From Pseudoblastomonas marina (lineage in GTDB: Bacteria; Pseudomonadota; Alphaproteobacteria; Sphingomonadales; Sphingomonadaceae), in assembly GCF_014641655.1 (NCBI RefSeq), contig NZ_BMID01000001.1, positions 682,001 to 746,000 on the forward strand: a stretch of 64,000 nucleotides of DNA, written 5' to 3'. Below the pieces are notes generated by a model. It was not told the DNA's origin. It ran no database searches and saw only the letters and a list, made by a program, of their open reading frames with translations. Shown here one piece after another: positions 56,008-64,000 of the stretch (positions within the stretch are counted from its first letter, which is position 1; each line of letters begins with the position of its first letter). Position numbers and translations under genes: made by a program.

Positions 56008-57597
56008 GTGAGTTCGCCTCTTTCCACGCCCCTGTCCGCCCAGGGGATAGTTACCGATGCAACGATCCACGCCAATCTGGACAGCGCCGCGCTGACCCAG
56101 CACGCGCTCGACAATGGCGAGGGCAAGCGCGCCAAGCACGGCCCGCTGGTTGTCGAGACCGGCAAGCACACCGGCCGCAGTGCGAAGGACAAGTTCATCG
56201 TCCGCAATGCCGAGACCGAAGAGACAGTCTGGTGGGACAACAACGCCTCGATGACGCCGGAACACTTCGCCGCGCTGAAGGAGGATTTCCTCGCCGCGCT
56301 GAAGGACAAGGACACGCTCTACGTCGCCGACCTGTTCGGAGGTTCGCAGCCCGAGCACCGCGTCAACGTTCGCGTGGTCAACGAACTCGCTTGGCACAAC
56401 CAGTTCATCCGCACGCTGCTGGTGCGCCCGACCGCGAGCGAACTCGAAGGCTTCGTGCCCGAGTACACGATCATCGACCTGCCGACCTTCCGCGCCGACC
56501 CGGCACGACACGGTACCCGCAGTGAAACGGTGATCGCGGTCAATCTCGAGGAAAAGCTGATCCTGATCGGCGGCACCAAATATGCCGGCGAGATGAAGAA
56601 GAGCGTCTTCGGCATCCTCAACTACCTGCTGCCGCCCAAGGGCGTGATGCCGATGCATTGCTCGGCCAATATCGGCCCCGATGGCAAGAGCGCGGTGTTC
56701 TTCGGCCTGTCGGGCACCGGCAAGACCACGCTTTCGGCCGATGCGAGCCGCACGCTGATCGGTGACGACGAGCACGGCTGGTCTGACACCGCGGTCTTCA
56801 ACTTCGAAGGCGGCTGCTACGCCAAGATGATCCGCCTCGATCCCGAATCCGAGCCGGAAATCTACGCCACCACGCGGATGGAGGGCACGGTCCTCGAAAA
56901 CGTGGTGATGGACGAGAACGGAGAGATCGATCTCGACGACGCCACGCTGGCCGAGAACACCCGCGGTGCCTATCCGCTGTCCTCGATCCCGAACACGTCG
57001 GCCGACAATCTCGGCCCGCCCCCGTCGAACGTGATCATGCTGACCGCCGATGCGTTCGGCGTGCTGCCTCCGATCGCGCGTCTCACACCCGACCAGGCGA
57101 TGTATCACTTCCTGTCGGGCTACACCGCCAAGGTCGCGGGCACCGAGATCGGCGTGACCGAGCCGACCGCTACCTTCTCGACCTGTTTCGGCGCGCCCTT
57201 CATGCCGCGCCACCCGAGCGTCTACGGCAACCTGCTCAAGAAGCGTATCGCCGAAGGCGGCGCGCAGTGCTGGCTGGTGAACACCGGCTGGACGGGCGGC
57301 AAGTACGGCGAAGGCCATCGCATGCCGATCAAGGCCACCCGCGCGCTGCTCAACGCCGCGCTCGACGGTTCGCTCAACGATGCCGAGTTCCGCAAGGACG
57401 AGAATTTCGGCTTCGAGGTGCCGGTCAGCGTGCCGGGCGTCGACAGTGCGATCCTCGATCCGCGTTCGACCTGGGACAATCCGGAAGAATACGACGTGAC
57501 CGCGCGCAAGCTGGTCCAGCTCTTCGTCGACAATTTCGAACCCTTCGCGGCGCATGTCGACCAGGGCGTTCGCGACGCGGCTCCCGCCGCGGCGTAA
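56008..57597 (+). CDS. pckA: ATP-dependent phosphoenolpyruvate carboxykinase
   Basis: A 529-residue PEP carboxykinase (oxaloacetate + ATP to PEP + CO2 + ADP), the gluconeogenic entry enzyme. It has the P-loop [13 protein letters not shown], the upstream segment [21 protein letters not shown] with the Mn/substrate-binding residues, the downstream GDDEHGWSD, and YTAKVAGTE near the C-terminus. It starts at a GTG with a CGGGAGA site. It is followed by a strong terminator and is divergent from the chvI operon. Confidence 0.96.
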   Translation: MSSPLSTPLSAQGIVTDATIHANLDSAALTQHALDNGEGKRAKHGPLVVETGKHTGRSAKDKFIVRNAETEETVWWDNNASMTPEHFAALKEDFLAALKDKDTLYVADLFGGSQPEHRVNVRVVNELAWHNQFIRTLLVRPTASELEGFVPEYTIIDLPTFRADPARHGTRSETVIAVNLEEKLILIGGTKYAGEMKKSVFGILNYLLPPKGVMPMHCSANIGPDGKSAVFFGLSGTGKTTLSADASRTLIGDDEHGWSDTAVFNFEGGCYAKMIRLDPESEPEIYATTRMEGTVLENVVMDENGEIDLDDATLAENTRGAYPLSSIPNTSADNLGPPPSNVIMLTADAFGVLPPIARLTPDQAMYHFLSGYTAKVAGTEIGVTEPTATFSTCFGAPFMPRHPSVYGNLLKKRIAEGGAQCWLVNTGWTGGKYGEGHRMPIKATRALLNAALDGSLNDAEFRKDENFGFEVPVSVPGVDSAILDPRSTWDNPEEYDVTARKLVQLFVDNFEPFAAHVDQGVRDAAPAAA

Positions 57598-57621
57598 CGC
57601 TTCTCACAAGTTGTGGAGAGG

Positions 57622-57656
57622 AGGGCCCCGTCGCGGCAACGCGGCGGGGCCCTTTG
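57622..57656 (+). terminator. Intrinsic terminator of pckA
   Basis: AGGGCCCCG (57622-57630) pairs with CGGGGCCCT (57645-57653), with CGC/GCG inside, then TTTGC. There is no T-run on the other strand, so it acts for pckA only. Confidence 0.75.
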
Positions 57657-57667
57657 CATTTCCTTTT

Positions 57668-59503
57668 TTAGCGTCCGGCGCGTTCGATATAACGCCCGAC
57701 ATTGCGTTCGAGCACATCCATCGGCGCATTGCCGCCAAGCACGACCGCGTCGTTGAAGGCCTTGAAGTCATAGGCATCGCCGAGCGCCGTCCGCGCGCGT
57801 TCTCGCTGGTCGACGATGCGGCTGTGGCCGAGCTTGTAGCCGGTCGCCTGGCCGGGCCAACTGCAATAGCGATTGACTTCGCTTTCGACTTCGGCGCGCT
57901 TGGAGCCGTTGCGTTCGACGAAGAAGCGTACCGCGCGGTCGCGGCTCCAACCCTTCGCGTGGAGCCCGGTGTCGACCACCATGCGGCAGGCGCGGAAGGC
58001 GAGGCTCTGGAGGTATCCGAGCCGCCCGACCTTGAAATCGTCATAGGCACCAAGCTCGTCGGCCAGTTGCTCGCCATAGAGTGCCCAGCCTTCGCTGAAC
58101 GGGTTGAAGGCGAGGATCGAGCGGATCAGCGGCAGGCGATTCGAATATTCGCCCTCCCAAACATGGCCCGGGATCGTTTCGTGGAAGGTGAGGTCGGCGA
58201 GGTCGTATTTGCGGTGCAGGTCGGTGGTGCGGAGGTTGATCCAGAACCGCCCCGGGATCGTGCCGTCCTTGCTGCCCGCCCCGCCGTAGGCGCCGGGCGC
58301 GCCGACTTCCTCGGCCGGAGGGATGCGGCGGACTTCGAGGTTGGGATCGACCAGGGTGTTGAAGGCGCGCGGCATCTGCGCCTTGATCCAGTCGATCCGG
58401 TCTTCGATGAACGCCATGATCTCGGCACGGCCCGGATCGCCCTCGGCGAATTTGTAGCGCGGGTCCTCGCTCAGGCGCTGCATCCGCTCGCCGACGCTGC
58501 CGGTGGTGAAGCCGATTTCGCGCAGGATCGGGTCCATCCGCGCGTGGAGCGCTTCGAGTTCCTCGAGCCCTTGCCGGTGGATCTGGTCGGCCGAAAGGTC
58601 GGTGGTCGTGCTCGAGCGCAGTGCCCAGGCGTAGAATTCCTCTCCGCGTGGACGCGAGGAGATGCCTGGCGTCGAGGTGGCTACCGCACTCTCGGCGCGC
58701 AATTCCTCGAGCTGCCGCGACAACGCCTCGGCGATCGGTCCGCTTTCGAGGGCCAGCGCCCGATCGGCGTAACCTTCGGCGAGGCCGGCGTTCGCCAGCT
58801 TGGGTCGCAGCGTTTCCGCGAACAGCTCGCCCTTGCCGGCGCTGGCGATAGTCTGTTCCATCTGGCCCATCGCCTTGTCGAGCAGGAAGCTCGGCGGGGT
58901 GACGCCCATGCCGCGCGCGTCTCGAATGCGCGCCAGTTCGCCATCGAGCACGGTGGGCATCTGCTGAAGCCGCTCGATATAGGCGTCGGCGTCCTGCGCG
59001 CTTTCGACCTTGTGGTTCGCATCCATGAAGCGCGGCATGTCGAGATAGGTCCCGACGTTCTGGATCACGACATAGGGCGCGGTCCGCCAGCTGCCGACCG
59101 GCACGTCGCCATAGGGCAACGCAAGACCCTGCAGCGCAATGTCGTAAGCGCTGCCGACGACTTCGAGATTGGTGAGCGTTTCGGTGTCGAGCCCGGCCTT
59201 GGGAAAGGCGCGGACCCGGTCGAGATCGCTTTTCAGTGTCGCTGCCAACGCATCCTGCCCGGCAGGCGACTGGTCTTCGAGACGACCGCGCAGATAGGCA
59301 TAGGGTCCCGTGTCGACGCCGAGCGACGTGGCGCGTTCGGGCTCGTGTTCGAGCAGATTGTAGGCGATGTCCTCGAGCAGCGCATCGGCGGAGCCGGGCA
59401 TGCCGGCGACGAGCGAGCGCGCGCATCCGGGGAGGGTGGCAAGAGCGGTGCCGGCGCCGAGCACGCCAAGCGCCTGGCGGCGGTTCATGTTGGTCATATC
59501 CAT
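57668..59503 (-). CDS. DUF885 family lipoprotein (M32-like metallopeptidase fold)
   Basis: A 611-residue protein. The N-terminus carries a Tat-like motif (NRRQALGVLG) and a lipobox (LPGC), so it is probably exported and lipidated. The DUF885 zinc motif HETIPGH (in LTFHETIPGHVWEG) resembles HExxH-type peptidases, followed by YRLPLIRSILAFNPFSEGWALYGEQLA. The family is annotated as putative carboxypeptidase-like, but substrates are unknown. The gene is divergent from a 64-residue membrane protein. Confidence 0.87.
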   Translation of the reverse strand: MDMTNMNRRQALGVLGAGTALATLPGCARSLVAGMPGSADALLEDIAYNLLEHEPERATSLGVDTGPYAYLRGRLEDQSPAGQDALAATLKSDLDRVRAFPKAGLDTETLTNLEVVGSAYDIALQGLALPYGDVPVGSWRTAPYVVIQNVGTYLDMPRFMDANHKVESAQDADAYIERLQQMPTVLDGELARIRDARGMGVTPPSFLLDKAMGQMEQTIASAGKGELFAETLRPKLANAGLAEGYADRALALESGPIAEALSRQLEELRAESAVATSTPGISSRPRGEEFYAWALRSSTTTDLSADQIHRQGLEELEALHARMDPILREIGFTTGSVGERMQRLSEDPRYKFAEGDPGRAEIMAFIEDRIDWIKAQMPRAFNTLVDPNLEVRRIPPAEEVGAPGAYGGAGSKDGTIPGRFWINLRTTDLHRKYDLADLTFHETIPGHVWEGEYSNRLPLIRSILAFNPFSEGWALYGEQLADELGAYDDFKVGRLGYLQSLAFRACRMVVDTGLHAKGWSRDRAVRFFVERNGSKRAEVESEVNRYCSWPGQATGYKLGHSRIVDQRERARTALGDAYDFKAFNDAVVLGGNAPMDVLERNVGRYIERAGR

Positions 59504-59582
59504 CGGGCGAGGATGGAACGGCGGCGGCGGCGCGTCAATCGTGGCGGCTTGTTCCGCGCGACGGACGCGCTAAACCTTGCCC

Positions 59583-59777
59583 ATGTCGATCGTGCTTTCA
59601 ATCGTGATGCTCGCCGCCTTCGCGCTCCTCCTCGCCGCATTCATCGCATGGCGGAAGGGATTGCCCAGGAAGCAGATCGGCCTGCTCCTCCTGCTTGCGC
59701 TGGTGATGGCGGTGAACGTCGCGATCTGGACGGTGCCCGATAGCGAGGGCACCGCGCCGATCGACAAGGTCGACTGA
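59583..59777 (+). CDS. Small two-helix membrane protein
   Basis: A 64-residue protein at ATG 59583. It has two hydrophobic helices, about residues 4-22 (VLSIVMLAAFALLLAAFIA) and 32-51 (IGLLLLLALVMAVNVAIWTV), with the basic loop WRKGLPRKQ between them. The short tail is acidic (DSEGTAPIDKVD). The function is unknown. It is divergent from the DUF885 gene and convergent with the next hydrolase, 6 bases away. Confidence 0.65.
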   Translation: MSIVLSIVMLAAFALLLAAFIAWRKGLPRKQIGLLLLLALVMAVNVAIWTVPDSEGTAPIDKVD

Positions 59778-59783
59778 GACTTT

Positions 59784-60440
59784 TTACTTGATCGGGCAAT
59801 CGGGCGCGAGGCGCATGTCGAGATAGTTGTCGACCGAACGCATCATTTCGTCGAACTCGTTCTCGAAGAAGTGGTTCGCGCGCGGGATCTCGTCGTGATG
59901 GATCGTGATGTGCTTCTGCGTGCGGAGCTTGTCGACCAGCTTCTGGACGGCCGAGGGCGTGACCACGGTATCCTGCGCGCCCTGCACGAAGATGCCCGAG
60001 GCGGGGCAGGGGGCGAGGAACGAGAAATCGTACATGTTGGCCGGGGCCGCGATCGAAATGAAGCCGCGGATCTCGGGGCGGCGCATCATCAGCTGCATGC
60101 CGATCAGCGCGCCGAAGCCGAACCCGGCGACCCAGGTCGTCGAGGCTTCGGGGTGGATCTGCTGAACCCAGTCGAGCGCCGCGGCGGCATCGGACAGTTC
60201 GCCGATCCCGTTGTCGAAGCTGCCCTGGCTGCGACCGACGCCGCGCGAATTGAAGCGCAAGGTGGCGAACCCGCGCGCGGCGAAGTCCTTGTACAGTGCC
60301 ATCGTGATGCGGTCGTTCATCGTCCCGCCCGCTTCAGGGTGCGGATGAAGGATCATCGCCACCGGCGCGCGCGGGCGCGGGGCAGGCTGGAAACGACCCT
60401 CGAGACGGCCTTCAGGTCCGGGGAAAATCACGCTGGGCAT
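59784..60440 (-). CDS. Alpha/beta hydrolase with Gly at the nucleophile position
   Basis: A 218-residue protein of the small COG2945-type alpha/beta hydrolase group. HPHPEAGGTMND and RFNSRGVGRSQGSFD are typical, as are the later VQGAQDTVVT (acid) and RANHFFENEF (base). The nucleophile elbow, normally G-x-S-x-G, reads G106-F-G108-F-G110: the Ser codon is GGC (60119-60117). The catalytic Ser is thus missing, so the protein may be inactive or bind a ligand. I chose the ATG at 60440 (MPSVIFPGPEGRLEGRF). It is divergent from the cysteine desulfurase genes. Confidence 0.87.
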   Translation of the reverse strand: MPSVIFPGPEGRLEGRFQPAPRPRAPVAMILHPHPEAGGTMNDRITMALYKDFAARGFATLRFNSRGVGRSQGSFDNGIGELSDAAAALDWVQQIHPEASTTWVAGFGFGALIGMQLMMRRPEIRGFISIAAPANMYDFSFLAPCPASGIFVQGAQDTVVTPSAVQKLVDKLRTQKHITIHHDEIPRANHFFENEFDEMMRSVDNYLDMRLAPDCPIK

Positions 60441-60540
60441 TGGCAAATCCGGTGCAAAGAGCCTCAGTCGCCGCCGCCCGATCGGACGATTGCGGACAAA
60501 AGAGGGTAGGAATGGAAGATGGGCGCTATATAGGTTTTGC

Positions 60541-61590
60541 ATGGCCGAAAGCAATAATAACGACACCGCCGTCTACCTCGACTACGCGGCGACATGCCCG
60601 CCACTTCCCGAAGCCGTCGCCGCGATGTGCGAAGGGCTCGCCGGGTGGGCGAATCCCTCGAGCCCCTATGCCTGCGGGCGGGCCGCGAAAGCCGAGCTCG
60701 AGGACGCGCGCGCGCGGATCAAGTCTGCGCTGGGATGGGATGGAGAGCTGATATTCACCAGCGGTGCGACCGAGGCGATCGCGATTGTTCTCCAGCGCAC
60801 CAAAACTCCCCTGACTGCGGTCAGCCCGGTCGAACACGCTGCCGTGTGGCGCTGGTGCAAGGAAGCGAATTATTTGCCCGTCGATGCCCATGGCATCGTC
60901 GACCTCGACGGAGCCGACCTGTCCGGCCTGGTCGCGATCCAGCACGTCAACAACGAGACCGGGGTGGTCCAGCCCGTCGCGCGGATCGCGGCAGCGGTGC
61001 GCGAGGCGGGCGGGGTGTTATTCTGCGACTGCGCGCAAAGCGCGGGAAAGCTCGCACTGCCCGACGCCGACATGATCGCGATCAGCGCGCACAAGTTCGG
61101 TGGCCCGGTCGGGTTCGGTGCGCTGTTGCTCAAGGATTACGGCCTGCTGCACGCGGTCGGCGGACAGGAGCACGGCTATCGACCCGGTACCGAGAATCTC
61201 CCGGCAGCCAGGGCGATGGCGGTGGCACTCGAAGCGGGTAATGACTGGCTCCGCGAAGCCGCGAAGCTGCGAGCCAGGCTTGAGGCGGCAATAGAAGATA
61301 CGGGGGGCGAAATCGTCGCCAAGGCGAGCAAGCGTAGCCCCGCGATCGGTGCCTATCGCATGCCAGGTGTCAGCGCTGCCTCGCAGCTTATCCGCTTCGA
61401 TTCGAACGGCTTCGCGATCTCCTCGGGCAGCGCCTGCTCTTCCGGCTCGCTCAAGCCTAGCCATGTGCTCGAGGCAATGGGCTACGAGCATTCGCGCGAG
61501 GTGATCCGCGTCAGCATCGGTCGCAAGACCACGGAACGCGAGATCGACGCCTTCGTTGAAGCGTGGAAGGCCATGGCCCAGACCACGTGA
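60541..61590 (+). CDS. Cysteine desulfurase family protein (first of two)
   Basis: A 349-residue PLP enzyme that takes sulfur from cysteine. The active residues are in place: H99 (VEHAAV), D163 and Q166 (CDCAQSAG), PLP-Lys K185 (SAHKFGG), and the sulfur-carrying Cys C299 (SGSACSSG). I chose the ATG at 60541 (MAESNNND). The stop overlaps the next start codon as GTGA, so the two desulfurases are translationally coupled. Confidence 0.87.
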   Translation: MAESNNNDTAVYLDYAATCPPLPEAVAAMCEGLAGWANPSSPYACGRAAKAELEDARARIKSALGWDGELIFTSGATEAIAIVLQRTKTPLTAVSPVEHAAVWRWCKEANYLPVDAHGIVDLDGADLSGLVAIQHVNNETGVVQPVARIAAAVREAGGVLFCDCAQSAGKLALPDADMIAISAHKFGGPVGFGALLLKDYGLLHAVGGQEHGYRPGTENLPAARAMAVALEAGNDWLREAAKLRARLEAAIEDTGGEIVAKASKRSPAIGAYRMPGVSAASQLIRFDSNGFAISSGSACSSGSLKPSHVLEAMGYEHSREVIRVSIGRKTTEREIDAFVEAWKAMAQTT

Positions 61591-62672
61591 TATATCTCGA
61601 TTACCAGGCGACCACCCCGCTCGCGCCCGAGGCGCGCGACGCGATGCTGCAATGGCTCGACGGGCCGGGTGGCAGCGGCTTCGGCAACCCGCACAGCCCG
61701 CACAAGATGGGACGCGCCGCCGCCGCGGCGGTCGAGTTTGCGCGCGAACAGGTCGCCGCGCTGTTGCCCTCGGGTGGCCGGGTGATCTTCACCAGCGGCG
61801 CGACCGAGGCGATCAACCTTGCGATCCGCGGCGCGCTGTCGGCGAAGCAGGGCAGTATCTCGGCCTCGGCGATCGAACATGCCGCGGTGCTCGACACCGC
61901 CCGCGCGCTCGGATCGTGCCACATCCTCAACGTCGCCAAGAACGGCCAGTGCAACACCAAGCAGGACCTGCCGCAGGATACGCGGCTGGTCTGCCTGATG
62001 CAGGTCAACAACGAGATCGGCACCATCCAGCCCACGGTCGACTGGCATCGCAAGGCCAAGTCGGCGAACGCGCTGTATCTGTGCGACGCGGTGCAGGCCT
62101 ACGGTAAGATCGAGGTAACCGGGGCCGACATGATCGCGATCAGCGCGCACAAGATCTACGGCCCCAAGGGGATCGGCGCGTTGTGGGTGCGCGACAATAT
62201 CGACCTGGGCGAGGTGCAGACCGGCGGCGGGCAGGAATACGGCCTGCGTTCGGGCACGCTCAGCCCGTCGCTGTGCGCCGGCTTCGGCGCAGCAGCGGCC
62301 GAGGCGAAGGATCGGATGGCGCAGGATGCCGACCACGTCGAAAAGCTCTGGACGATCGTCGCGCAGGCATTCGACAGCTGGCGGCTCAATGGCAGTGCCG
62401 AAGCGCGCTGGCATGGCAACGCCAACCTCCAGCACAACGGGATCGACGTCGCCCGCCTGATGTCGGATTGCCGCGAGGTGATGTTCTCCGCCGGTTCGGC
62501 CTGCGCGAGCGGTTCGGGCCGGCCCAGCCACGTATTGAAAGCGCTGGGCCTTAGCGACAAGCAGGCTAAGAGTTCGATCCGCCTCGGCTGGGGGCGATAC
62601 ACCGAGGCTGAAGAGCTTGAGCGGGCCTGTGACACGCTGCTCAAGGCCGCGCGCAAACAGGGGATCACCTGA
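61587..62672 (+). CDS. Cysteine desulfurase (second, IscS/NifS-like)
   Basis: A 361-residue desulfurase with the GTG start at 61587 embedded in the previous stop. It has H98 (IEHAAV), D167 and Q170, K189 (SAHKIYGP), and the catalytic C306 in SAGSACASGSGRPSHVL. It is closer to the classical IscS layout than its neighbour and is followed by a ferredoxin gene in a TGATG overlap. The pair may form a heterodimer or serve two sulfur acceptors. Confidence 0.9.
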   Translation: MIYLDYQATTPLAPEARDAMLQWLDGPGGSGFGNPHSPHKMGRAAAAAVEFAREQVAALLPSGGRVIFTSGATEAINLAIRGALSAKQGSISASAIEHAAVLDTARALGSCHILNVAKNGQCNTKQDLPQDTRLVCLMQVNNEIGTIQPTVDWHRKAKSANALYLCDAVQAYGKIEVTGADMIAISAHKIYGPKGIGALWVRDNIDLGEVQTGGGQEYGLRSGTLSPSLCAGFGAAAAEAKDRMAQDADHVEKLWTIVAQAFDSWRLNGSAEARWHGNANLQHNGIDVARLMSDCREVMFSAGSACASGSGRPSHVLKALGLSDKQAKSSIRLGWGRYTEAEELERACDTLLKAARKQGIT

Positions 62673-63001
62673 TGGTCCGGCTGCGCTTCAAAGAGGGCGA
62701 CAAGCTCACCGAATATGACGGCGAAAGCGGTCTCACGCTGCTCGATGCGGCGCAGGCGGCGGGCATGCCGCTCGAAGGGACCTGCGAAGGCCAGATGGCC
62801 TGTTCGACCTGCCATGTCCTCGTCGCGCGCGAGTGGTTCGCTCGGCTCCCCGAAGCGAGCGAAGAGGAAGAGGACCTGCTCGACCTCGCGGCCTGCGTCG
62901 GCCCGACCTCGCGCCTCGCCTGCCAGATCGTGCTGGGCGAAGACCTCGACGGGCTAGAAGTCGCGATCCCCGATGAAAGCCAAGACATGCGCGCCGGTTA
63001 G
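62672..63001 (+). CDS. [2Fe-2S] ferredoxin (adrenodoxin type)
   Basis: A 109-residue ferredoxin. The four cluster Cys are C38, C44, C47 and C84 (CEGQMACSTC and RLACQIVL). It is the electron donor type associated with iron-sulfur cluster assembly. The start overlaps the second desulfurase by one base, so it probably delivers electrons to the same assembly process. It has a normal acidic C-terminus and is followed by the terminator of the convergent outer-membrane gene. Confidence 0.9.
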   Translation: MVRLRFKEGDKLTEYDGESGLTLLDAAQAAGMPLEGTCEGQMACSTCHVLVAREWFARLPEASEEEEDLLDLAACVGPTSRLACQIVLGEDLDGLEVAIPDESQDMRAG

Positions 63002-63002
63002 C

Positions 63003-63034
63003 AAAAAGGCCCGGCGGATTGCTCCCCCGGGCCT
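63003..63034 (-). terminator. Terminator of the outer-membrane protein gene
   Basis: AGGCCCGG (63007-63014) pairs with CCGGGCCT (63027-63034). On the minus strand a run of T follows the stem. It ends the outer-membrane gene and may also help stop the ferredoxin operon. Confidence 0.65.
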
Positions 63035-63058
63035 CCTGTCTGGCGTCTGCGCCAACTA

Positions 63059-63676
63059 TCAGAAACGATAGGCGACCGTGGCCATGCCTTGGTGGCGTTC
63101 GAGGTCCACGCCGAGCGCGGTGCCGTCGAATTCGAGTTCGCCATAATTCGAATAGCGATACTCGACGCGCGCGGTCAGGTTGTCGGCGAGGCGGAATTCG
63201 CCGCCCGCGCCGACGCGGAAACCGTCGGCATTCGAGCTGTCCGAGAGCGCGACGCCCGGTGCGGTGTAGTCGAGGTCGAACTTCTGGTTGGTGTAGCCGC
63301 CCTTGACGTAGAGGAAGCCGTTGTCGCTGGCGAAGATGCCGGCACGCGCGCCGACATAGATGTCGCGCCCGGCAGTGAACGATGCGGTGTCGCCGGCCAC
63401 GAGAACATTGGTGTCGTCGACGCCGATGCTGCTTTCGCTCAGTTCGGCCTCGACGCCGAACACGGCGTTGTCGGTCGCGAAATCGTAACCGAGGATGGTG
63501 CCGTAGGCGACGCCTTCCTCGCTTTCGCTGTCGGTGCCGTCATCGACCTGGATGCTGTCGACGCCGACGGTGGCGCCGAGATAGGGGCCGGTGAAGGCTT
63601 CGCTGCGGTCCTGCGCCAGGGAGGGAGTGGCGGCGAGGGCGGCAACGAGGGCTGCGGCGGAAATATAGGTCTTCAT
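63059..63676 (-). CDS. Outer-membrane beta-barrel protein
   Basis: A 205-residue protein with a signal peptide (MKTYISAAALVAALAATPSLAQ). The mature part is 8-strand barrel-like (YLGATVGVDSIQVDD, YGTILGYDFATDNAVFGVEAEL, YVGARAGIFASDNGFLYVKGGYT) and ends in the C-terminal aromatic Y-R-F, typical of OmpA/porin-like barrels. Its start has TGGAG upstream. A 10-base C-tract lies 31 bases upstream of the start, a possible phase-variation element. Confidence 0.82.
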   Translation of the reverse strand: MKTYISAAALVAALAATPSLAQDRSEAFTGPYLGATVGVDSIQVDDGTDSESEEGVAYGTILGYDFATDNAVFGVEAELSESSIGVDDTNVLVAGDTASFTAGRDIYVGARAGIFASDNGFLYVKGGYTNQKFDLDYTAPGVALSDSSNADGFRVGAGGEFRLADNLTARVEYRYSNYGELEFDGTALGVDLERHQGMATVAYRF

Positions 63677-63707
63677 TGGTTACTCCAGTTCTTGTTCTGA
63701 TTCTCGC

Positions 63708-63723
63708 GGGGGGGGGGAGGGGG
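63708..63723. repeat. G10-A-G5 homopolymer tract
   Basis: A run of ten G (63708-63717), one A and five G, read as C on the strand of the outer-membrane gene. It lies 32-47 bases upstream of the ATG, where the promoter spacer would be. Such tracts often change length by slippage. Confidence 0.85.
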
Positions 63724-63860
63724 AAGCGAGAACCGTCCCGAAACGACCTTCGAACTGTCGCGCGAATGAACGGAAAAACGATTTGCCGACCAATGGCGCG
63801 ACCCTGTCGACGAGCGTCTCGAACCAGCGGGACGAACGAGACCGGGAATGGGTTCCACAC

Positions 63861-63898
63861 AAAAAGGGCCGACGCGGCTGAAATGCCGCGCCGGCCCT
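63861..63898 (-). terminator. Terminator of the gene at the right edge
   Basis: AGGGCCGACGCGG (63865-63877) and CCGCGCCGGCCCT (63886-63898) form a long stem with one mismatch. A run of five T follows the stem on the minus strand. It terminates the gene entering from the right. Confidence 0.75.
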
Positions 63899-63916
63899 GA
63901 TTCATCGGCGAAATTT

Positions 63917-64000
63917 TCAGGCGTTTTCGGGGACGCGACCCTTCACCCGGGCGATCAGCGCGTCGCTGAAGGCGGGGATATCGTCGGGATTGCGCGAGGT
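63917..64000 (-). CDS. 3' end of an unidentified gene (partial)
   Basis: The last 27 codons of a minus-strand gene read TSRNPDDIPAFSDALIARVK then GRVPENA, ending at TGA (63919-63917). The gene begins beyond the window. The fragment is too short to name. The terminator downstream supports that it is a real gene end. Confidence 0.6.
   Translation of the reverse strand, partial: TSRNPDDIPAFSDALIARVKGRVPENA

Noticed and set aside
57554-59743. 729-codon plus-strand open frame opposite the DUF885 gene
   Set aside because: It is a mirror frame of a real gene with a lipoprotein signal and zinc motif. The alternative product has no conserved motif.

Overview
This is a GC-rich, gene-dense window from an alphaproteobacterium, most likely a sphingomonad of the Erythrobacteraceae type. 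The support is the gene order chvI-chvG-short hprK-rapZ-EIIA-HPr beside pckA, a ribosomal protein S5 with a long RGG-rich N-terminus, several ribosomal proteins with Ala/Lys/Asp/Glu tails, and a K+-independent-type proton pyrophosphatase. No tRNA, rRNA, insertion sequence, prophage or CRISPR array was seen.

Layout. 1-3.0 kb: five small, mostly uncharacterised genes (a secreted protein with an internal duplication, a lipoprotein, a membrane protein, a degenerate cold-shock-like protein and a hypothetical). 3.3-24.0 kb: a nearly complete str-S10-spc-alpha super-cluster (rpsL, rpsG, fusA, tuf, then rpsJ through rplO, secY, adk, and rpsM, rpsK, rpoA, rplQ). A gene for an exported SRPBCC-fold protein sits between adk and rpsM, and several gaps hold strong RNA hairpins. 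24.1-34.5 kb: a serine hydrolase, the membrane pyrophosphatase gene hppA with its own leader, a histidine-box desaturase, thiL-nusB, a DUF2332 protein, and a tightly overlapping bolA-pirin-SDR-hydrolase operon. 34.5-41.3 kb: a J-domain gene and cobS, separated by an accessory block. That block holds a five-gene minus-strand run of small detoxification-type enzymes (DUF1428, double VOC, GST-like, VOC, RibD/DHFR-like) with a divergent HxlR-type regulator. 41.3-50.3 kb: a class A penicillin-binding protein, a dehydrogenase, truA-fmt divergent from recR-def, rmuC, a secreted hypothetical and a PilZ protein. 50.4-57.6 kb: a regulatory operon read on the minus strand (response regulator, sensor kinase, short HPr kinase, RapZ, EIIA, HPr, SpoU-type rRNA methyltransferase), divergent from pckA. 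57.7-64.0 kb: a DUF885 lipoprotein, a small membrane protein, an alpha/beta hydrolase whose nucleophile position is Gly, two overlapping cysteine desulfurase genes plus a 2Fe-2S ferredoxin, an outer-membrane barrel protein behind a G/C homopolymer tract, and the 3' end of an unidentified gene.

How the parts work together. The first third is the translation core, with EF-G, EF-Tu, RNA polymerase alpha and the Sec channel. The 50-57 kb block joins a phosphotransfer cascade (HPr, EIIA, HPr kinase) to an envelope or acid-stress type two-component system and to the gluconeogenic enzyme PEP carboxykinase. In related alphaproteobacteria these link carbon and nitrogen state to envelope physiology. 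The 60-63 kb genes make a sulfur-donor and ferredoxin module for Fe-S assembly.

The observations I would follow first are: Arg instead of Lys at S12 position 88 (a known streptomycin-resistance substitution elsewhere); a terminator-like hairpin between the predicted promoter and start codon of hppA; a 16-bp palindrome one base away from the symmetric lac operator in the chvI-pckA gap; the Ser-to-Gly change in the 60.1-kb hydrolase; the homopolymer tract upstream of the outer-membrane gene; and the apparent splitting of the bolA/J-domain/cobS neighbourhood by the HxlR cassette.
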